Positions 16,002-25,467 are shown, counted from the first letter of the stretch. The stretch: 35,069 nucleotides of DNA from an uncultured Clostridia bacterium (GCA_944390965.1 CALXRW010000016.1:1-35069), one strand, 5' to 3'. Numbers and translations: made by a program. The notes: generated by a model not told the origin, from the sequence alone.

Positions 16002-17621
16002 ATGGCAAAAGTACCAATAGGAATTGAATTAGTAAGAAGAGGTATCGTATCAGAAAGCGATATTAATAAAGCAATTGAATATCAAAGAAGTCAACCTAAT
16101 AAAAAAATAGGAGATATTTTACATATATTAGGTCTATGTAATGACGAGGTGTTAATTAAGGAAATTGCAGATATTTTGGGAGAGACGCCAATTCTTTTAA
16201 AACCAGAAGATATTACTATTAATGCAACCGACTATATATCTACAGATGTCATTAGACAAAATAAAGCAATCCCTTTTGACATATCTGGAGGGAAAATAAA
16301 AGTTTGTTTTGCAGATACCTCTAATAGAAGATCAATGGAAACAGTAAGACTTTTACTTTTAAATAAAGGTCTTGTTATGGAAAGATATATTACTTTTGAA
16401 AGTAACATTGAGAAAATTATTGAATCTTTAGAAGGAAAAGTAAAAGATAAAATTATAGCAAGCAAAGATATTACAGAATTTGTAGATTCTGTAATTAAAA
16501 CGGCGTTTACAAAAAGAGCTAGTGATATCCACATTGAACCTCTAGAAAATCAAGTAAGGATTCGCTATAGAGTGGATGGAGAATTAATTACCGTTACGAG
16601 TGCAGAAAAAGAAAAACAAGCGCAAATTGTAGGAAGGTTAAAAGCAATTTCTAACATGCACCAAGAAAAACAAGAAGCACAAGACGGTAGAATTTTATCT
16701 TACCCAGATTATAATATACGTGTTTCCTCACAAAAAAATATATATGGAGAAAAATTTGTACTAAGATTATTAAAGAAAAACTCAGATATTAAGCAAATAT
16801 TTGAACTTGGATTTCCAGGAGACGAAAATATTTTAAATAAAGGATTCAACAAAAGAAATAGTATTACGATTGTAGCTGCTCCTACAGGAGAAGGAAAAAC
16901 TACAACTTTATATAGTATTATTGATTATTTAAATCGACCTGAAATTAATATTACAACAATTGAGGACCCTGTAGAAATTCGTATTCCAGGTTTAAATCAA
17001 ATTGAAATTGATCCTAAAACAAGTTTTTCTGGATCATTAAGAACTGTTTTAAGACAAGACCCAGATATTATACTAGTAGGAGAAATTAGAGACAATGAGA
17101 CAGCTGAAATTTCAATGCAAGCAGGTCAAACAGGGCATTATGTTTTATCAACAATTCACACAATTGATAGTGTAGAAGTCGTAACAAGATTAAGAAAGAT
17201 GGGAGTATCCAACTATGATATTGCCAGTACATTAGCGACTACTGTTTCACAAAGGCTTGTTAGAAAATTGTGTAAGAAATGTGCAAGAGAAAGAGAATTT
17301 AATGAGCAAGAAAAAGCTGTTATTAGTGCAATAGAAGAAAAATATCATGTATCTCTTAATTTAGAAGGAAAGAAAACATATGACCCAGTAGGTTGCAAAG
17401 ATTGCGATTTCACTGGATATTATGATAGAATTGGTATTTTTGAAATTTTAATGTTGTCAGAAACCATCAAAGAACTAATTACAAAAAATGCTTCAAGCTT
17501 AGAAATTAGGGAACAAGCGTTAAAAGAGGGATATGAACCATTAGTAATTGATGGAATTCGAAAAGTTATAAGCGGAATTACAAATTTAGATGAAGTAAAC
17601 AAAAAATTATCTATTTATTAG
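16002..17621 (+). CDS. pilB: Type IV pilus extension ATPase PilB
   Basis: PilB is the hexameric cytoplasmic motor that drives pilus assembly. The N-terminal region (about 1-130) is an MshEN/GSPII_E-N domain. The motor follows with Walker A at about 292-301 (APTGEGKTTT), Asp box DPVEIRIPG, Walker B region ILVGEIRDNETAEIS and His box STIHT. A zinc site uses CKKC and GCKDC, as in PilB/GspE and unlike PilT. I chose the ATG at 16002, 7 nt after AAGGAGG; an in-frame ATG at 15978 lies upstream of the RBS. 539 residues. Confidence 0.95.
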   Translation: MAKVPIGIELVRRGIVSESDINKAIEYQRSQPNKKIGDILHILGLCNDEVLIKEIADILGETPILLKPEDITINATDYISTDVIRQNKAIPFDISGGKIKVCFADTSNRRSMETVRLLLLNKGLVMERYITFESNIEKIIESLEGKVKDKIIASKDITEFVDSVIKTAFTKRASDIHIEPLENQVRIRYRVDGELITVTSAEKEKQAQIVGRLKAISNMHQEKQEAQDGRILSYPDYNIRVSSQKNIYGEKFVLRLLKKNSDIKQIFELGFPGDENILNKGFNKRNSITIVAAPTGEGKTTTLYSIIDYLNRPEINITTIEDPVEIRIPGLNQIEIDPKTSFSGSLRTVLRQDPDIILVGEIRDNETAEISMQAGQTGHYVLSTIHTIDSVEVVTRLRKMGVSNYDIASTLATTVSQRLVRKLCKKCAREREFNEQEKAVISAIEEKYHVSLNLEGKKTYDPVGCKDCDFTGYYDRIGIFEILMLSETIKELITKNASSLEIREQALKEGYEPLVIDGIRKVISGITNLDEVNKKLSIY

Positions 17622-17626
17622 AATTG

Positions 17627-17819
17627 GGCAAAGTAATTAAAAAAAATGTGGGTACGATTTTAATTGCTCGTTCTTCGAAGAAATTACTTAAAAAGCAAAG
17701 ATATTGATAGCGTAAAGTAATTTATGAAAAAATGTAGGGGCGATTTTAATCGCCCGTTCTTCGAAGAAATTACTTAAAACAAGATATTTGATAGTGTAAA
17801 GTAATCTATGAAAAAATAG
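17627..17819 (+). repeat. Tandem array of the 84-bp palindromic repeat (2.3 units) between pilB and pilT
   Basis: The landmark AAGTAAT recurs at 17631, 17715 and 17799, an exact 84-bp period. Unit 2 (17708-17783) is canonical: TAGTG-like start, AAGTAATTT, TGTAGGGGCGATT with AATCGCCC as a hairpin, palindrome TTCTTCGAAGAA, and AAATTACTT closing the outer pair. Unit 1 is diverged (hairpin arms altered) and unit 3 is only the first 30 nt. This fills most of the 249-nt gap; apart from the pilT ribosome site I see nothing else in it. Confidence 0.9.
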
Positions 17820-17870
17820 AATATGAAAACATTATCCAAAAAATGTAAAGATATTTAAGGGGGAAAACAA

Positions 17871-18965
17871 ATGATACAAATTGAAAAAGTGCTAGATAAA
17901 GCAATAGACGAGAGAGCATCTGATGTTCATTTGATTTATAATATAAAACCAACATTGAGAATTAATGGAACATTGGTAGAATGTTCTGAAATGCCAGTTC
18001 TTACACAAGATGATATGTATGAAATTTATGATTATTTTGTAAGAGGAAATGTAGATAAAGATGAAGTTTTTAAAGAAAAGAAAAGACTTGATACATCTTT
18101 TGAGTATGCAGATATCAGACTAAGAGTTAATATATCTTTATCTGATGATGTTCCTATTTTAACATTAAGATTAATTAGAAAAGAATTACCTAAATTTCAA
18201 GACTTAGGAGTTCCAGATATTGTTAGACGTATGACATATCAACCTCAAGGAGTTATGTTAGTAACAGGAAAAACAAATTCTGGAAAAACTACTACATTAA
18301 ATGCATTAATTAATGAAATTAACGAAACACAAAATCGAAAAATTTTAACATTGGAAAACCCAGTAGAATATAAGCATGAATGTAAAAAATCTATTATTGT
18401 TCAAAAAGAAGTAGGACTAGGAAGAGATGTATTAAGTTTTAGTGAAGGAGTAAAAAATTCCTTAAGAGAAGATTGTGATATATTAGTTATTGGAGAAATT
18501 CGAGATAAAGAAACCATGGAAGCTGCTATTGATATGGCAGAGTCTGGACACTTAGTAATTGGAACACTTCACACTAAATCATGTGCAGAAACGATAGACA
18601 GAATGATTAACTTTTACGAAATAAAAGAACAAGCAAGTATCAAATATTTAATTTCTTCATTATTAAAGTTAGTAGTATCACAAAGATTATTAAAAGGTAC
18701 AGATGGAAAACTAGCTATGCTTCCTGAAGTTATGGTAGTAGATAATGTTATTGCAGGATGTATTCGTAAAGAAAAATTCAGTGTATCTGAAATAGAGGAT
18801 GCTATTCAAAGTAATTTAGATAAAGGAAATGTTAGCTTAATTAATTCTATTGCCAAATTATTTGTAGAGGAAAAAATTACGTTAGAACAAGCAAAATCAC
18901 AAATAGAAGAAAAGAATATAGAAACTTTAAATAGGACGATTATGCAATTGAAAATTAAAAAGTAA
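17871..18965 (+). CDS. pilT: Type IV pilus retraction ATPase PilT
   Basis: PilT powers pilus depolymerisation and twitching. The protein opens with the family block RASDVHLIYNIKPTLRING, then Walker A at about 133-141 (GKTNSGKTT; the common form is GPTGSGKST), TLENPVEYKH, Walker B region ILVIGEIRDKETMEAA and GTLHTKSCAETIDRMI. No zinc cysteines, which separates it from PilB. 364 residues is normal. The C-terminal AIRNLIRE motif of classic PilT is not obvious. It starts after AAGGGGG and is followed 11 nt later by pilC. Confidence 0.93.
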   Translation: MIQIEKVLDKAIDERASDVHLIYNIKPTLRINGTLVECSEMPVLTQDDMYEIYDYFVRGNVDKDEVFKEKKRLDTSFEYADIRLRVNISLSDDVPILTLRLIRKELPKFQDLGVPDIVRRMTYQPQGVMLVTGKTNSGKTTTLNALINEINETQNRKILTLENPVEYKHECKKSIIVQKEVGLGRDVLSFSEGVKNSLREDCDILVIGEIRDKETMEAAIDMAESGHLVIGTLHTKSCAETIDRMINFYEIKEQASIKYLISSLLKLVVSQRLLKGTDGKLAMLPEVMVVDNVIAGCIRKEKFSVSEIEDAIQSNLDKGNVSLINSIAKLFVEEKITLEQAKSQIEEKNIETLNRTIMQLKIKK

Positions 18966-18976
18966 GGAGGAGAATT

Positions 18977-20323
18977 ATGCCAGTTTACATATATAAGGCT
19001 GCTACCAAGGACGGACAAGTTATAACAAACCGTGTAGAAGATACAAGCAAACATAGCCTAATTAGCAAACTTAAAAGAAATGGTTTTATGCCAATATCCG
19101 TTGTACAAGGAATTCAAAGAAAACAAAAAACAGTAAATAAAAAGAAGAATGCCAAAAACATGGATAAAAGAATAGAAGAAATTATTGAAGGCGATAATAT
19201 CTTAAAAAAGGGAAAATCTATGTCCTTTGCCAAAAGAGTTAATATGCTTTTAGCAAAAACAACACCAATAAAAACAAGGGATATTATTGTTTTTACACAA
19301 AATTTTTATTTACTAAAAAAGGCGAACTTTAATAATATTCATGCACTAAGTACCATTATTGATAGTACAGAAAACTTAATGCTAAGAGGAATATTAGAAG
19401 ATATTTTAGCAGGAGTAGAAGCCGGAGAAACTATGTATTCTACTATGGAATACTATTCTAATATTTTCCCATATATTTATATCAATATGATAAAAGTAGG
19501 GGAACTATCAGGCTCTCTTACCAACTCTTTGGAGCAAGCAGTAAAATATTTGGAAGAATCACAAAGACTAAATAAAAAAGTAAAAGGAATTTTAATACCT
19601 AACATTGTACAATTTGTTGTTTTACTAGTTATGCTATTTGCAGGTACAGCTATTGCTATCCCAGCTATCCAAAATGTTTTCGATACCTTAGGAACAGAAG
19701 AAGAATTGCTAGCTATTACACTTTGGTTCTCAGGAGTGGTAGACAATATTATGGAATATTGGTATATTCCTGTCTTTATTATTGCTGGAATAGCCGCTGG
19801 AATTTTCTTATATGTTAGGACACCTGTGGGAAAATACAATTTTCATTACTTTAAGTACACATGTCCTATTTTTGGAAAATTGATTTATGCATTAGATTTT
19901 TCAAGACTTATGAAAGCTGTATTATTAAATGTAAGAAATGGAACGAGAATTCAAGATGCTTTGGAAGTTAGTAAAAATGTAGTCAAAAACTATGTTATGT
20001 TATCTATGATAGAAGCAGCTATAAACAATATTATTGTGGGGCAATCATGGATTGAACCATTCGAAAAATCAGGACTTTCTAGTCCAATGACAACAGAAAT
20101 GTTAAAAATAGGAATGCAAACAGATTTAACAGAAATGATGGAAAAATTAGTAGATTATATGGAAATTGATATTGACAACATAATGAAAAAAATCATGGCA
20201 GTATTACCACAAGTTGTGTATGCAATAGTAGGTGTTTTATTAATTTTCTTCGTTATTGTTGTATTAGTACCATGTATCCAAGTTTATATGGGATCATTCC
20301 TATTCTCAGCATATGGAGTATAA
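18977..20323 (+). CDS. pilC: Type IV pilus platform protein PilC
   Basis: PilC is the polytopic membrane platform on which the PilB/PilT motors act. Two T2SSF domains are visible: one at about 95-215 (LAGVEAGETMYSTMEYYSNIFP, then INMIKVGELSGSL) and one at about 300-425 (DFSRLMKAVLLNVRNGTRI, then MTTEMLKIGMQT). Membrane helices are near 207-230, 255-278 and 415-440. The start MPVYIYKAATKDGQ is typical. Compared with classic PilC (about 400 residues) it has a longer basic insert after the first domain start. RBS AAGGAGGAG. Last gene of the pil cluster, ended by a terminator. Confidence 0.95.
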   Translation: MPVYIYKAATKDGQVITNRVEDTSKHSLISKLKRNGFMPISVVQGIQRKQKTVNKKKNAKNMDKRIEEIIEGDNILKKGKSMSFAKRVNMLLAKTTPIKTRDIIVFTQNFYLLKKANFNNIHALSTIIDSTENLMLRGILEDILAGVEAGETMYSTMEYYSNIFPYIYINMIKVGELSGSLTNSLEQAVKYLEESQRLNKKVKGILIPNIVQFVVLLVMLFAGTAIAIPAIQNVFDTLGTEEELLAITLWFSGVVDNIMEYWYIPVFIIAGIAAGIFLYVRTPVGKYNFHYFKYTCPIFGKLIYALDFSRLMKAVLLNVRNGTRIQDALEVSKNVVKNYVMLSMIEAAINNIIVGQSWIEPFEKSGLSSPMTTEMLKIGMQTDLTEMMEKLVDYMEIDIDNIMKKIMAVLPQVVYAIVGVLLIFFVIVVLVPCIQVYMGSFLFSAYGV

Positions 20324-20329
20324 AAATAG

Positions 20330-20369
20330 AAGTTAGGAGTTCCAACCAGAGGGATTCCTAACTTTTTTA
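20330..20369 (+). terminator. Terminator of the pilus operon
   Basis: AAGTTAGGA (20330-20338) with TCCTAACTT (20356-20364), extended inside by TTCC/GGGA pairing, then a T-run. Confidence 0.9.
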
Positions 20370-20380
20370 ACTAATGAAAA

Positions 20381-20571
20381 AATGAATAGTGAATAATTCG
20401 TGGGTATAGTTCAAAATTTCGGGTCGGTCAAGACTGCCCCTACAAAAAATTATTCATTATTCACTATTTGTAGGGCGTCGGCGCCCTCGCCGACCCATGC
20501 TACGAAGAAATTTCTTGAAATGTAGGGGCGATTTTAATCGCCCGTTCTTCGAAGAAATTACTTAAAACAAG
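20381..20571 (+). repeat. Composite palindromic repeat cluster upstream of the ROK kinase
   Basis: Outer arms AATAGTGAATAAT (20385-20397) and ATTATTCACTATT (20457-20469) enclose a module with GGGTCGGTC and GCCCCTACA. A variant module (about 20468-20518) has TGTAGGGCG and a GC-rich hairpin GTCGGCG...CGCCGAC, followed by CTACGAAGAAATTTC. A canonical copy (20519-20571) then carries GGGCGATT/AATCGCCC and TTCTTCGAAGAA, ending 22 nt before the next start codon. Confidence 0.85.
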
Positions 20572-20592
20572 AAATGGAGAAGGGAGTAGAGT

Positions 20593-21474
20593 ATGAAAAT
20601 TGGAATCGATTTAGGTGGTAGCCATATTGCAGTGGGAATTGTAGAAGATGGCAAATTACGATATAAAGTGGAAGAAGATTTAAATAAAGAAAGCAACTTG
20701 TTAGAAAAAATGAAAGAATTAATTACAAGAACATTAATTGAAAACCAAGGAACAAGAGAAGAAATAGAAAAAGTTGGAATTGCATGTCCAGGAACTATAT
20801 CCAATGGAAATATTATAAAAGCTGGCAATTTGAAACTTTACCATTTTCCTTTAGTAGAAGAGTTAAAAAAAGAATTTGCAAATACAGAAATCACATTAAG
20901 AAATGATGGAAAATGTGCAGCATTGGCTGAAAAATACTATGGTAGCTTAAAAAAAGCAAAAGATTGTATTTTTATAAATTTTGGTACAGGGATTGGTGGT
21001 GCAGTATTTTTAGAGGGAAAACTATTAGAACCTAAAAAATATTCTGGTTTTGAAATAGGACATATGGTAATCGAAAAAGGGGGAAGACAATGTACTTGTG
21101 GAAAGAAGGGATGTTTTGAAACATATGGGTCTATACGTGCCTTAAAACAAGAAGTGAAAAAAGAATTACACATAGAAAAAGATATAACAGGAAAAGAACT
21201 TTTAAATATTATGCTAGAAGAAAATGAAAATTTAGACAAAGTAATGCAAGAATATATTGAAAATCTTGCTATTGGAATCGGAAATTTAATAGATATATTT
21301 GAACCAGAGATAATTTCAATAGGAGGAAGTTTTTCCTATTATGATGAATTGTTAATACCAAAGTTAACTACGAAAATACAAGAAAAAAATATGACATTTA
21401 ATGAAGAGAATTTGCCAGAGATTGTGACAGCTGAATTGCAAAATGATGCAGGAATTTTGGGAGCTATTTTATAA
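20593..21474 (+). CDS. ROK family sugar kinase (glucokinase-like)
   Basis: ROK proteins include ATP-dependent glucokinases and other hexose kinases. The 293 residues have the phosphate motif IGIDLGGSHIAVGIVEDG at the start, LRNDGKCAALAE, the second ATP motif INFGTGIGGAVF, and the ROK zinc site CTCGKKGC at 167-174 (three cysteines plus a His in IGHM). There is no N-terminal DNA-binding domain, so it is an enzyme rather than a repressor. Substrate specificity cannot be read from here; glucose is the usual one. AGGGAG serves as RBS. Confidence 0.85.
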   Translation: MKIGIDLGGSHIAVGIVEDGKLRYKVEEDLNKESNLLEKMKELITRTLIENQGTREEIEKVGIACPGTISNGNIIKAGNLKLYHFPLVEELKKEFANTEITLRNDGKCAALAEKYYGSLKKAKDCIFINFGTGIGGAVFLEGKLLEPKKYSGFEIGHMVIEKGGRQCTCGKKGCFETYGSIRALKQEVKKELHIEKDITGKELLNIMLEENENLDKVMQEYIENLAIGIGNLIDIFEPEIISIGGSFSYYDELLIPKLTTKIQEKNMTFNEENLPEIVTAELQNDAGILGAIL

Positions 21475-21550
21475 ACTGTTAAAATCTATGTCCTTTTTGA
21501 TAGTTGTATAACTTTGGGTTTTGCAGAATGGGGTATATGGCAACATATGA

Positions 21551-21579
21551 TTGACAACAAGAGAAAAATATAGTATAAT
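21551..21579 (+). promoter_or_regulatory. Consensus sigma-A promoter of RNase J
   Basis: TTGACA (21551-21556), exactly 17 nt, TATAAT (21574-21579): both hexamers are perfect matches. Confidence 0.9.
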
Positions 21580-21654
21580 AATTTCCAGTTATAAAGAGAT
21601 ACGAAAAACTATTATTGTAAAAATGTTCGGAAAACAAAGATATAATAATGGAAG

Positions 21655-21681
21655 TAGAACAAAATGTCTTTTTTTGTTCTA
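21655..21681 (+). promoter_or_regulatory. Hairpin in the RNase J leader, possible attenuator
   Basis: TAGAACAAAA (21655-21664) pairs perfectly with TTTTGTTCTA (21672-21681), followed by TGTTTTTTA. It sits in the 5' leader, between promoter and start codon, and looks like an intrinsic terminator. It could attenuate the gene or protect its own mRNA end. Confidence 0.55.
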
Positions 21682-21720
21682 TGTTTTTTACGTATGAAAA
21701 GAAAAGGAGAGAAAAAGAAA

Positions 21721-23475
21721 GTGGAAAAAACAGAAACAAGAGAAAATGTTAAGAAAAAAAGACCCTATACACCAAGGCAACCTAGAAAGAAAAAAATAGA
21801 AAAGGGTGTTGAATTTAAAAAAGACACTTTAAAAATCATACCATTAGGTGGATTACAAGAAATTGGGAAAAACATAACCGTATTTGAATATGGAAATGAA
21901 ATAATTGTAGTAGATTGTGGTGTGGCTTTCCCAGAAGATGACATGTTGGGAATTGACTTGGTAATACCAGATATTACTTACTTAGAAAAAAATAAAGAAA
22001 AAATAAAAGGACTAATTATCACACATGGCCACGAAGATCACATTGGAGGAATTCCTTATTTCTTAAAACAGATTGATGTTCCAATTTATGCGACAAGACT
22101 AACAGCAGGTTTAATTAGCAATAAATTAGAAGAACACAAATTATTAAGAAAAACAAAGTTAAATATTGTAGAACAAGGACAAACCATTACACTTGGAAAA
22201 TTTAAGATAGAATTCATTAGAAGTTGTCATAGTATTCCAGATGCAGTAATTTTAGCAATTAAAACTCCAGTAGGGACGATTATTCATACTGGTGACTTTA
22301 AGGTAGATTATACTCCAATTGATGGAGAAAGAATGAACGTTGGAAGGCTAGCAGAACTTGGTAATGAAGGTGTTTTAGCCTTAATGTCAGATAGCACCAA
22401 TAGCGAGAGAAAAGGTTATACTATGTCCGAAAGTACAGTTGGGGATGTGTTTGATAAACTATTTATTAATTGCACGAAAAGAATTGTAGTAGCTACATTC
22501 TCATCTAATGTACATCGTGTACAACAAATTGCAAATTCTGCTGTCAAGTATGGAAGAAAAATAGCAGTTTGTGGTAGAAGTATGATAAATATGATTGAAA
22601 CAGCACAGGAACTAGGGTATATTAATGTACCGGAAAATACTTTTATTGATATAGACATGATAAAATCCTACCCAGATGATAGATTAGTAATTATTACAAC
22701 AGGTAGTCAGGGTGAAGCAATGTCAGCTCTTACTAGAATGGCAATGGGAGACCATAAAAAAGTAGAAATCACACCAAATGATTTAATTATTATATCTGCA
22801 ACACCAATTCCAGGAAATGAAAAACTAGTATCTAAAGTAATAGATGATTTAATGAAAATTGGAGCAGAAGTGGTATATAGTTCTTTAGCAGATGTTCATG
22901 TATCAGGACACGCATGTCAAGAAGAACAGAAATTAATGATCTCATTGGTAAGACCAAAGTACTTTATACCAGTTCATGGAGAATATAGGCAATTAATTGC
23001 ACACAGTGAAACAGCAAAAAAAGTGGGAATTGACTATAGAAATATCTTCATGTTAACAAATGGAAGAATTTTAGAATTAAATGAAAATATGGGAAGACTA
23101 ACAGGAACTGTTCCATTTGGTAGAATACTAGTAGATGGATTAGGAGTAGGAGATGTAGGAAATATTGTATTAAGAGATAGACAGCATTTATCACAAGACG
23201 GATTAATTATTATTGTTTTAACCATGAATGGAGCAAGTGGTGAAGTAGTATCTGGACCAGATGTTATATCAAGAGGTTTTGTATATGTAAGAGAGTCAGA
23301 AAATTTAATGGAAGACATTAAAAGAGTAGTAAAAGATGAAATGCAAAAATGTCAAGACATGCATATAACAGATTGGACAACCATAAAATCTGCATTAAAA
23401 GAAAATTTAAGAGACTATGTATATCAAAAAACAAAAAGAAATCCAATGATTTTACCAATTATTATGGAAGTGTAA
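21721..23475 (+). CDS. rnjA: Ribonuclease J
   Basis: RNase J is the metallo-beta-lactamase/beta-CASP nuclease that degrades and matures RNA from the 5' end in Firmicutes. After a basic N-terminal tail (about 40 residues) the core starts IIPLGGLQEIGKNITVFEY. The zinc motif HGHEDH lies at 102-107; RSCHSIPDAV, HTGDFKVD, SDSTNSERKGYT and the late PVHGEYRQL (catalytic His motif) follow. I chose the GTG at 21721, 11 nt after GGAG; an in-frame ATG at 21694 lies upstream of this RBS and would add nine residues. 584 residues. Own promoter and leader hairpin. Confidence 0.94.
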   Translation: MEKTETRENVKKKRPYTPRQPRKKKIEKGVEFKKDTLKIIPLGGLQEIGKNITVFEYGNEIIVVDCGVAFPEDDMLGIDLVIPDITYLEKNKEKIKGLIITHGHEDHIGGIPYFLKQIDVPIYATRLTAGLISNKLEEHKLLRKTKLNIVEQGQTITLGKFKIEFIRSCHSIPDAVILAIKTPVGTIIHTGDFKVDYTPIDGERMNVGRLAELGNEGVLALMSDSTNSERKGYTMSESTVGDVFDKLFINCTKRIVVATFSSNVHRVQQIANSAVKYGRKIAVCGRSMINMIETAQELGYINVPENTFIDIDMIKSYPDDRLVIITTGSQGEAMSALTRMAMGDHKKVEITPNDLIIISATPIPGNEKLVSKVIDDLMKIGAEVVYSSLADVHVSGHACQEEQKLMISLVRPKYFIPVHGEYRQLIAHSETAKKVGIDYRNIFMLTNGRILELNENMGRLTGTVPFGRILVDGLGVGDVGNIVLRDRQHLSQDGLIIIVLTMNGASGEVVSGPDVISRGFVYVRESENLMEDIKRVVKDEMQKCQDMHITDWTTIKSALKENLRDYVYQKTKRNPMILPIIMEV

Positions 23476-23515
23476 GCGATATTAGATGGCATAAAATAGA
23501 ATTTTGAAATATTGT

Positions 23516-23699
23516 ATTCACTATTCATTAAAAAATTTAGTAATATTGTAAATAAAATTAATGAATAATGAAAAATGAATAGTGAATAATGAATAATTAG
23601 CATGTAGGGTGTCGCAGCCCACGGCGACCCATTCTACGAAGAAATTACCCGAAAAATGTAGGGGCGATTTTAATCGCCCGTCCTTCAAAGAAATTACTA
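23516..23699 (+). repeat. Composite palindromic repeat cluster upstream of gltX
   Basis: ATTCACTATTCATT (23516-23529) pairs with AATGAATAGTGAAT (23574-23587). A variant module (23603-23650) has TGTAGGGTGTCGC and GGCGACCCA with CTACGAAGAAATTAC. A canonical copy (23651-23699) has GGGCGATT/AATCGCCC, with the later palindrome decayed to TCCTTCAAAGAA. It ends 27 nt before the gltX ATG. The 250-nt gap holds no gene and no clear promoter. Confidence 0.85.
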
Positions 23700-23725
23700 A
23701 AAAGATATTATAGGAGGAGAATCAT

Positions 23726-25372
23726 ATGAATTATACAGATTTAGCAAATATTATATTTCCAAATGCAAAAGAAATTAGTTATTATGAAGAAAAATACCCA
23801 AAAAGGAATTTAAAAGAGGGGGCAATTGTTACCAGATTTGCTCCAAGTCCTACCGGATTTGTCCATATTGGTGGATTATATCAGGGATTGATTGCAAGAA
23901 AATTAGCAGATCAAACAGAAGGCGTATTCTTTTTGAGAATTGAGGATACAGATCAAAAAAGAGAAGTTGAAAATGGAATTAGTGGAATTGTAGAAGCATT
24001 AAAAGAATTTGATATAGAACCAGATGAAGGCATGATAAATGAAAGCGAAGAAAAAGGGAATTACGGTCCATATAAACAAAGTGAAAGAAAAGAAATTTAT
24101 GAAGCATATGCCAAATACTTAATTATGCAAGGAAAAGCCTACCCATGTTTTTGTACACCAGAAGAAGTAGAAGAAATTAGAACAAAACAGGAAGCAGCAC
24201 AAATAAGACCAGGGTATTATGGTGTCTGGGCTAAATGTAGAAATATTACAGTAGAAGAAGCCATCAAAAGAATCCAAGCGGGTGAGAAGTATATTGTTCG
24301 TTTTAAATCACCAGGAAGAGAAGATAGAAAAATAAAGCATCATGACGTGATAAAAGGGAATGTAGATTTTCCAGAAAATGATCAAGATATTGTAATTATT
24401 AAAGCAGATGGATTACCAACTTATCATTTTGCACATGCAGTGGATGATCATTTGATGGGAACAACACATGTAATAAGAGGAGATGAATGGTTATCTTCAG
24501 TACCATTACATTTACAATTATTTCAAGAATTGGGATTCAAACCACCTAAATATGCACATATTGCACCAATTATGAAAAACGATGAGGGAAATAAAAGAAA
24601 ATTAAGTAAAAGAAAAGACCCAGAAGCGGCAGTGAGTTATTATGCACAAGAAGGGATACCAGAAAGAGCTGTAAAAGAATATTTGTTAAATATTGCTAAT
24701 TCTTCTTTTGAAAATTGGAGAAGAGCAAATACAGATAAACCTATGGAAGAATTTGAATTACAATTAAGTAAAATGAGTGTAAGTGGAGCCCTATTTGATA
24801 TGGTAAAATTATTAGATGTATCTAAGACTGTAATATCCAAAATGACAGCAGAAGAAATCTATGAAAAATCTTTTGAATGGGCAAAAAAATATGACGAAGA
24901 ATTAGCAACTTTATTAAAAGATAAATCTTATGCCATAAAAGTATTTTCTATAGAAAGAGGAAATAAAAAACCAAGAAAAGATATTAGCAAATGGGCAGAT
25001 GTAAAAGAAAATATTTCATACATGTATGATGTAGAATATGAAAAAGATACAAGACCATATGAATATCAATTGATTCAAGATAAAGAAACAATTCACAAAA
25101 TAGTAAAAACATATTTAGAGAAATATTATGATGACAAAGATGATAAGCAAACATGGTTTGATAAAATTAAAGAATTAGCTGGAGAGATGGGATATGCTAA
25201 AGAAGTAAAAGAATACAAAGCAAATCCAGAAAATTATCCGGGACATGTTGGAGATATTAGCACTGTTTTAAGAGTGTCTCTCACCAAAAGAGCAAACACA
25301 CCTGACTTATATGAAATCATGCAAGTATTAGGGAAAGATAGAATTGCTAAAAGATATGAAAAAATTAGATAG
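23726..25372 (+). CDS. gltX: Glutamyl-tRNA synthetase
   Basis: A class I synthetase charging tRNA-Glu (and in many Clostridia also tRNA-Gln before amidation). The HIGH motif is H47-IGG in SPTGFVHIGG, followed by FFLRIEDTDQKREVE. The KMSKS motif is KLSKRKDPE at 292-300. The C-terminal anticodon-binding domain is alpha-helical. Its 548 residues exceed the usual about 480-490; the first about 30 residues are an N-terminal extension, and the C-terminal domain is also longer. RBS AGGAGGAG. The TAG stop lies in the first bases of a repeat copy. GluRS is favoured over GlnRS by the bacterial-type domain order. Confidence 0.93.
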   Translation: MNYTDLANIIFPNAKEISYYEEKYPKRNLKEGAIVTRFAPSPTGFVHIGGLYQGLIARKLADQTEGVFFLRIEDTDQKREVENGISGIVEALKEFDIEPDEGMINESEEKGNYGPYKQSERKEIYEAYAKYLIMQGKAYPCFCTPEEVEEIRTKQEAAQIRPGYYGVWAKCRNITVEEAIKRIQAGEKYIVRFKSPGREDRKIKHHDVIKGNVDFPENDQDIVIIKADGLPTYHFAHAVDDHLMGTTHVIRGDEWLSSVPLHLQLFQELGFKPPKYAHIAPIMKNDEGNKRKLSKRKDPEAAVSYYAQEGIPERAVKEYLLNIANSSFENWRRANTDKPMEEFELQLSKMSVSGALFDMVKLLDVSKTVISKMTAEEIYEKSFEWAKKYDEELATLLKDKSYAIKVFSIERGNKKPRKDISKWADVKENISYMYDVEYEKDTRPYEYQLIQDKETIHKIVKTYLEKYYDDKDDKQTWFDKIKELAGEMGYAKEVKEYKANPENYPGHVGDISTVLRVSLTKRANTPDLYEIMQVLGKDRIAKRYEKIR

Positions 25373-25441
25373 TGTAAAGTAATTTATGAAAAAATGTAGG
25401 GGCGATTTTAATCGCCCGTTCTTCGAAGAAATTACTTAAAG
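25370..25441 (+). repeat. Canonical palindromic repeat between gltX and the DUF951 gene
   Basis: Outer pair AAGTAATTT (25377-25385) and AAATTACTT (25429-25437); inner hairpin GGGCGATT (25400-25407), TT, AATCGCCC (25410-25417); palindrome TTCTTCGAAGAA (25419-25430). It starts at the gltX stop codon and ends 27 nt before the next ATG. Confidence 0.92.
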
Positions 25442-25467
25442 CAAAAAATAAGTAAGGATAAAAGAAA

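Noticed and set aside
17627..17819. Possible CRISPR-like array between pilB and pilT
   Set aside because: The repeat period is 84 bp with the same spacer in each unit and single copies elsewhere; there are no unique spacers and no cas genes.
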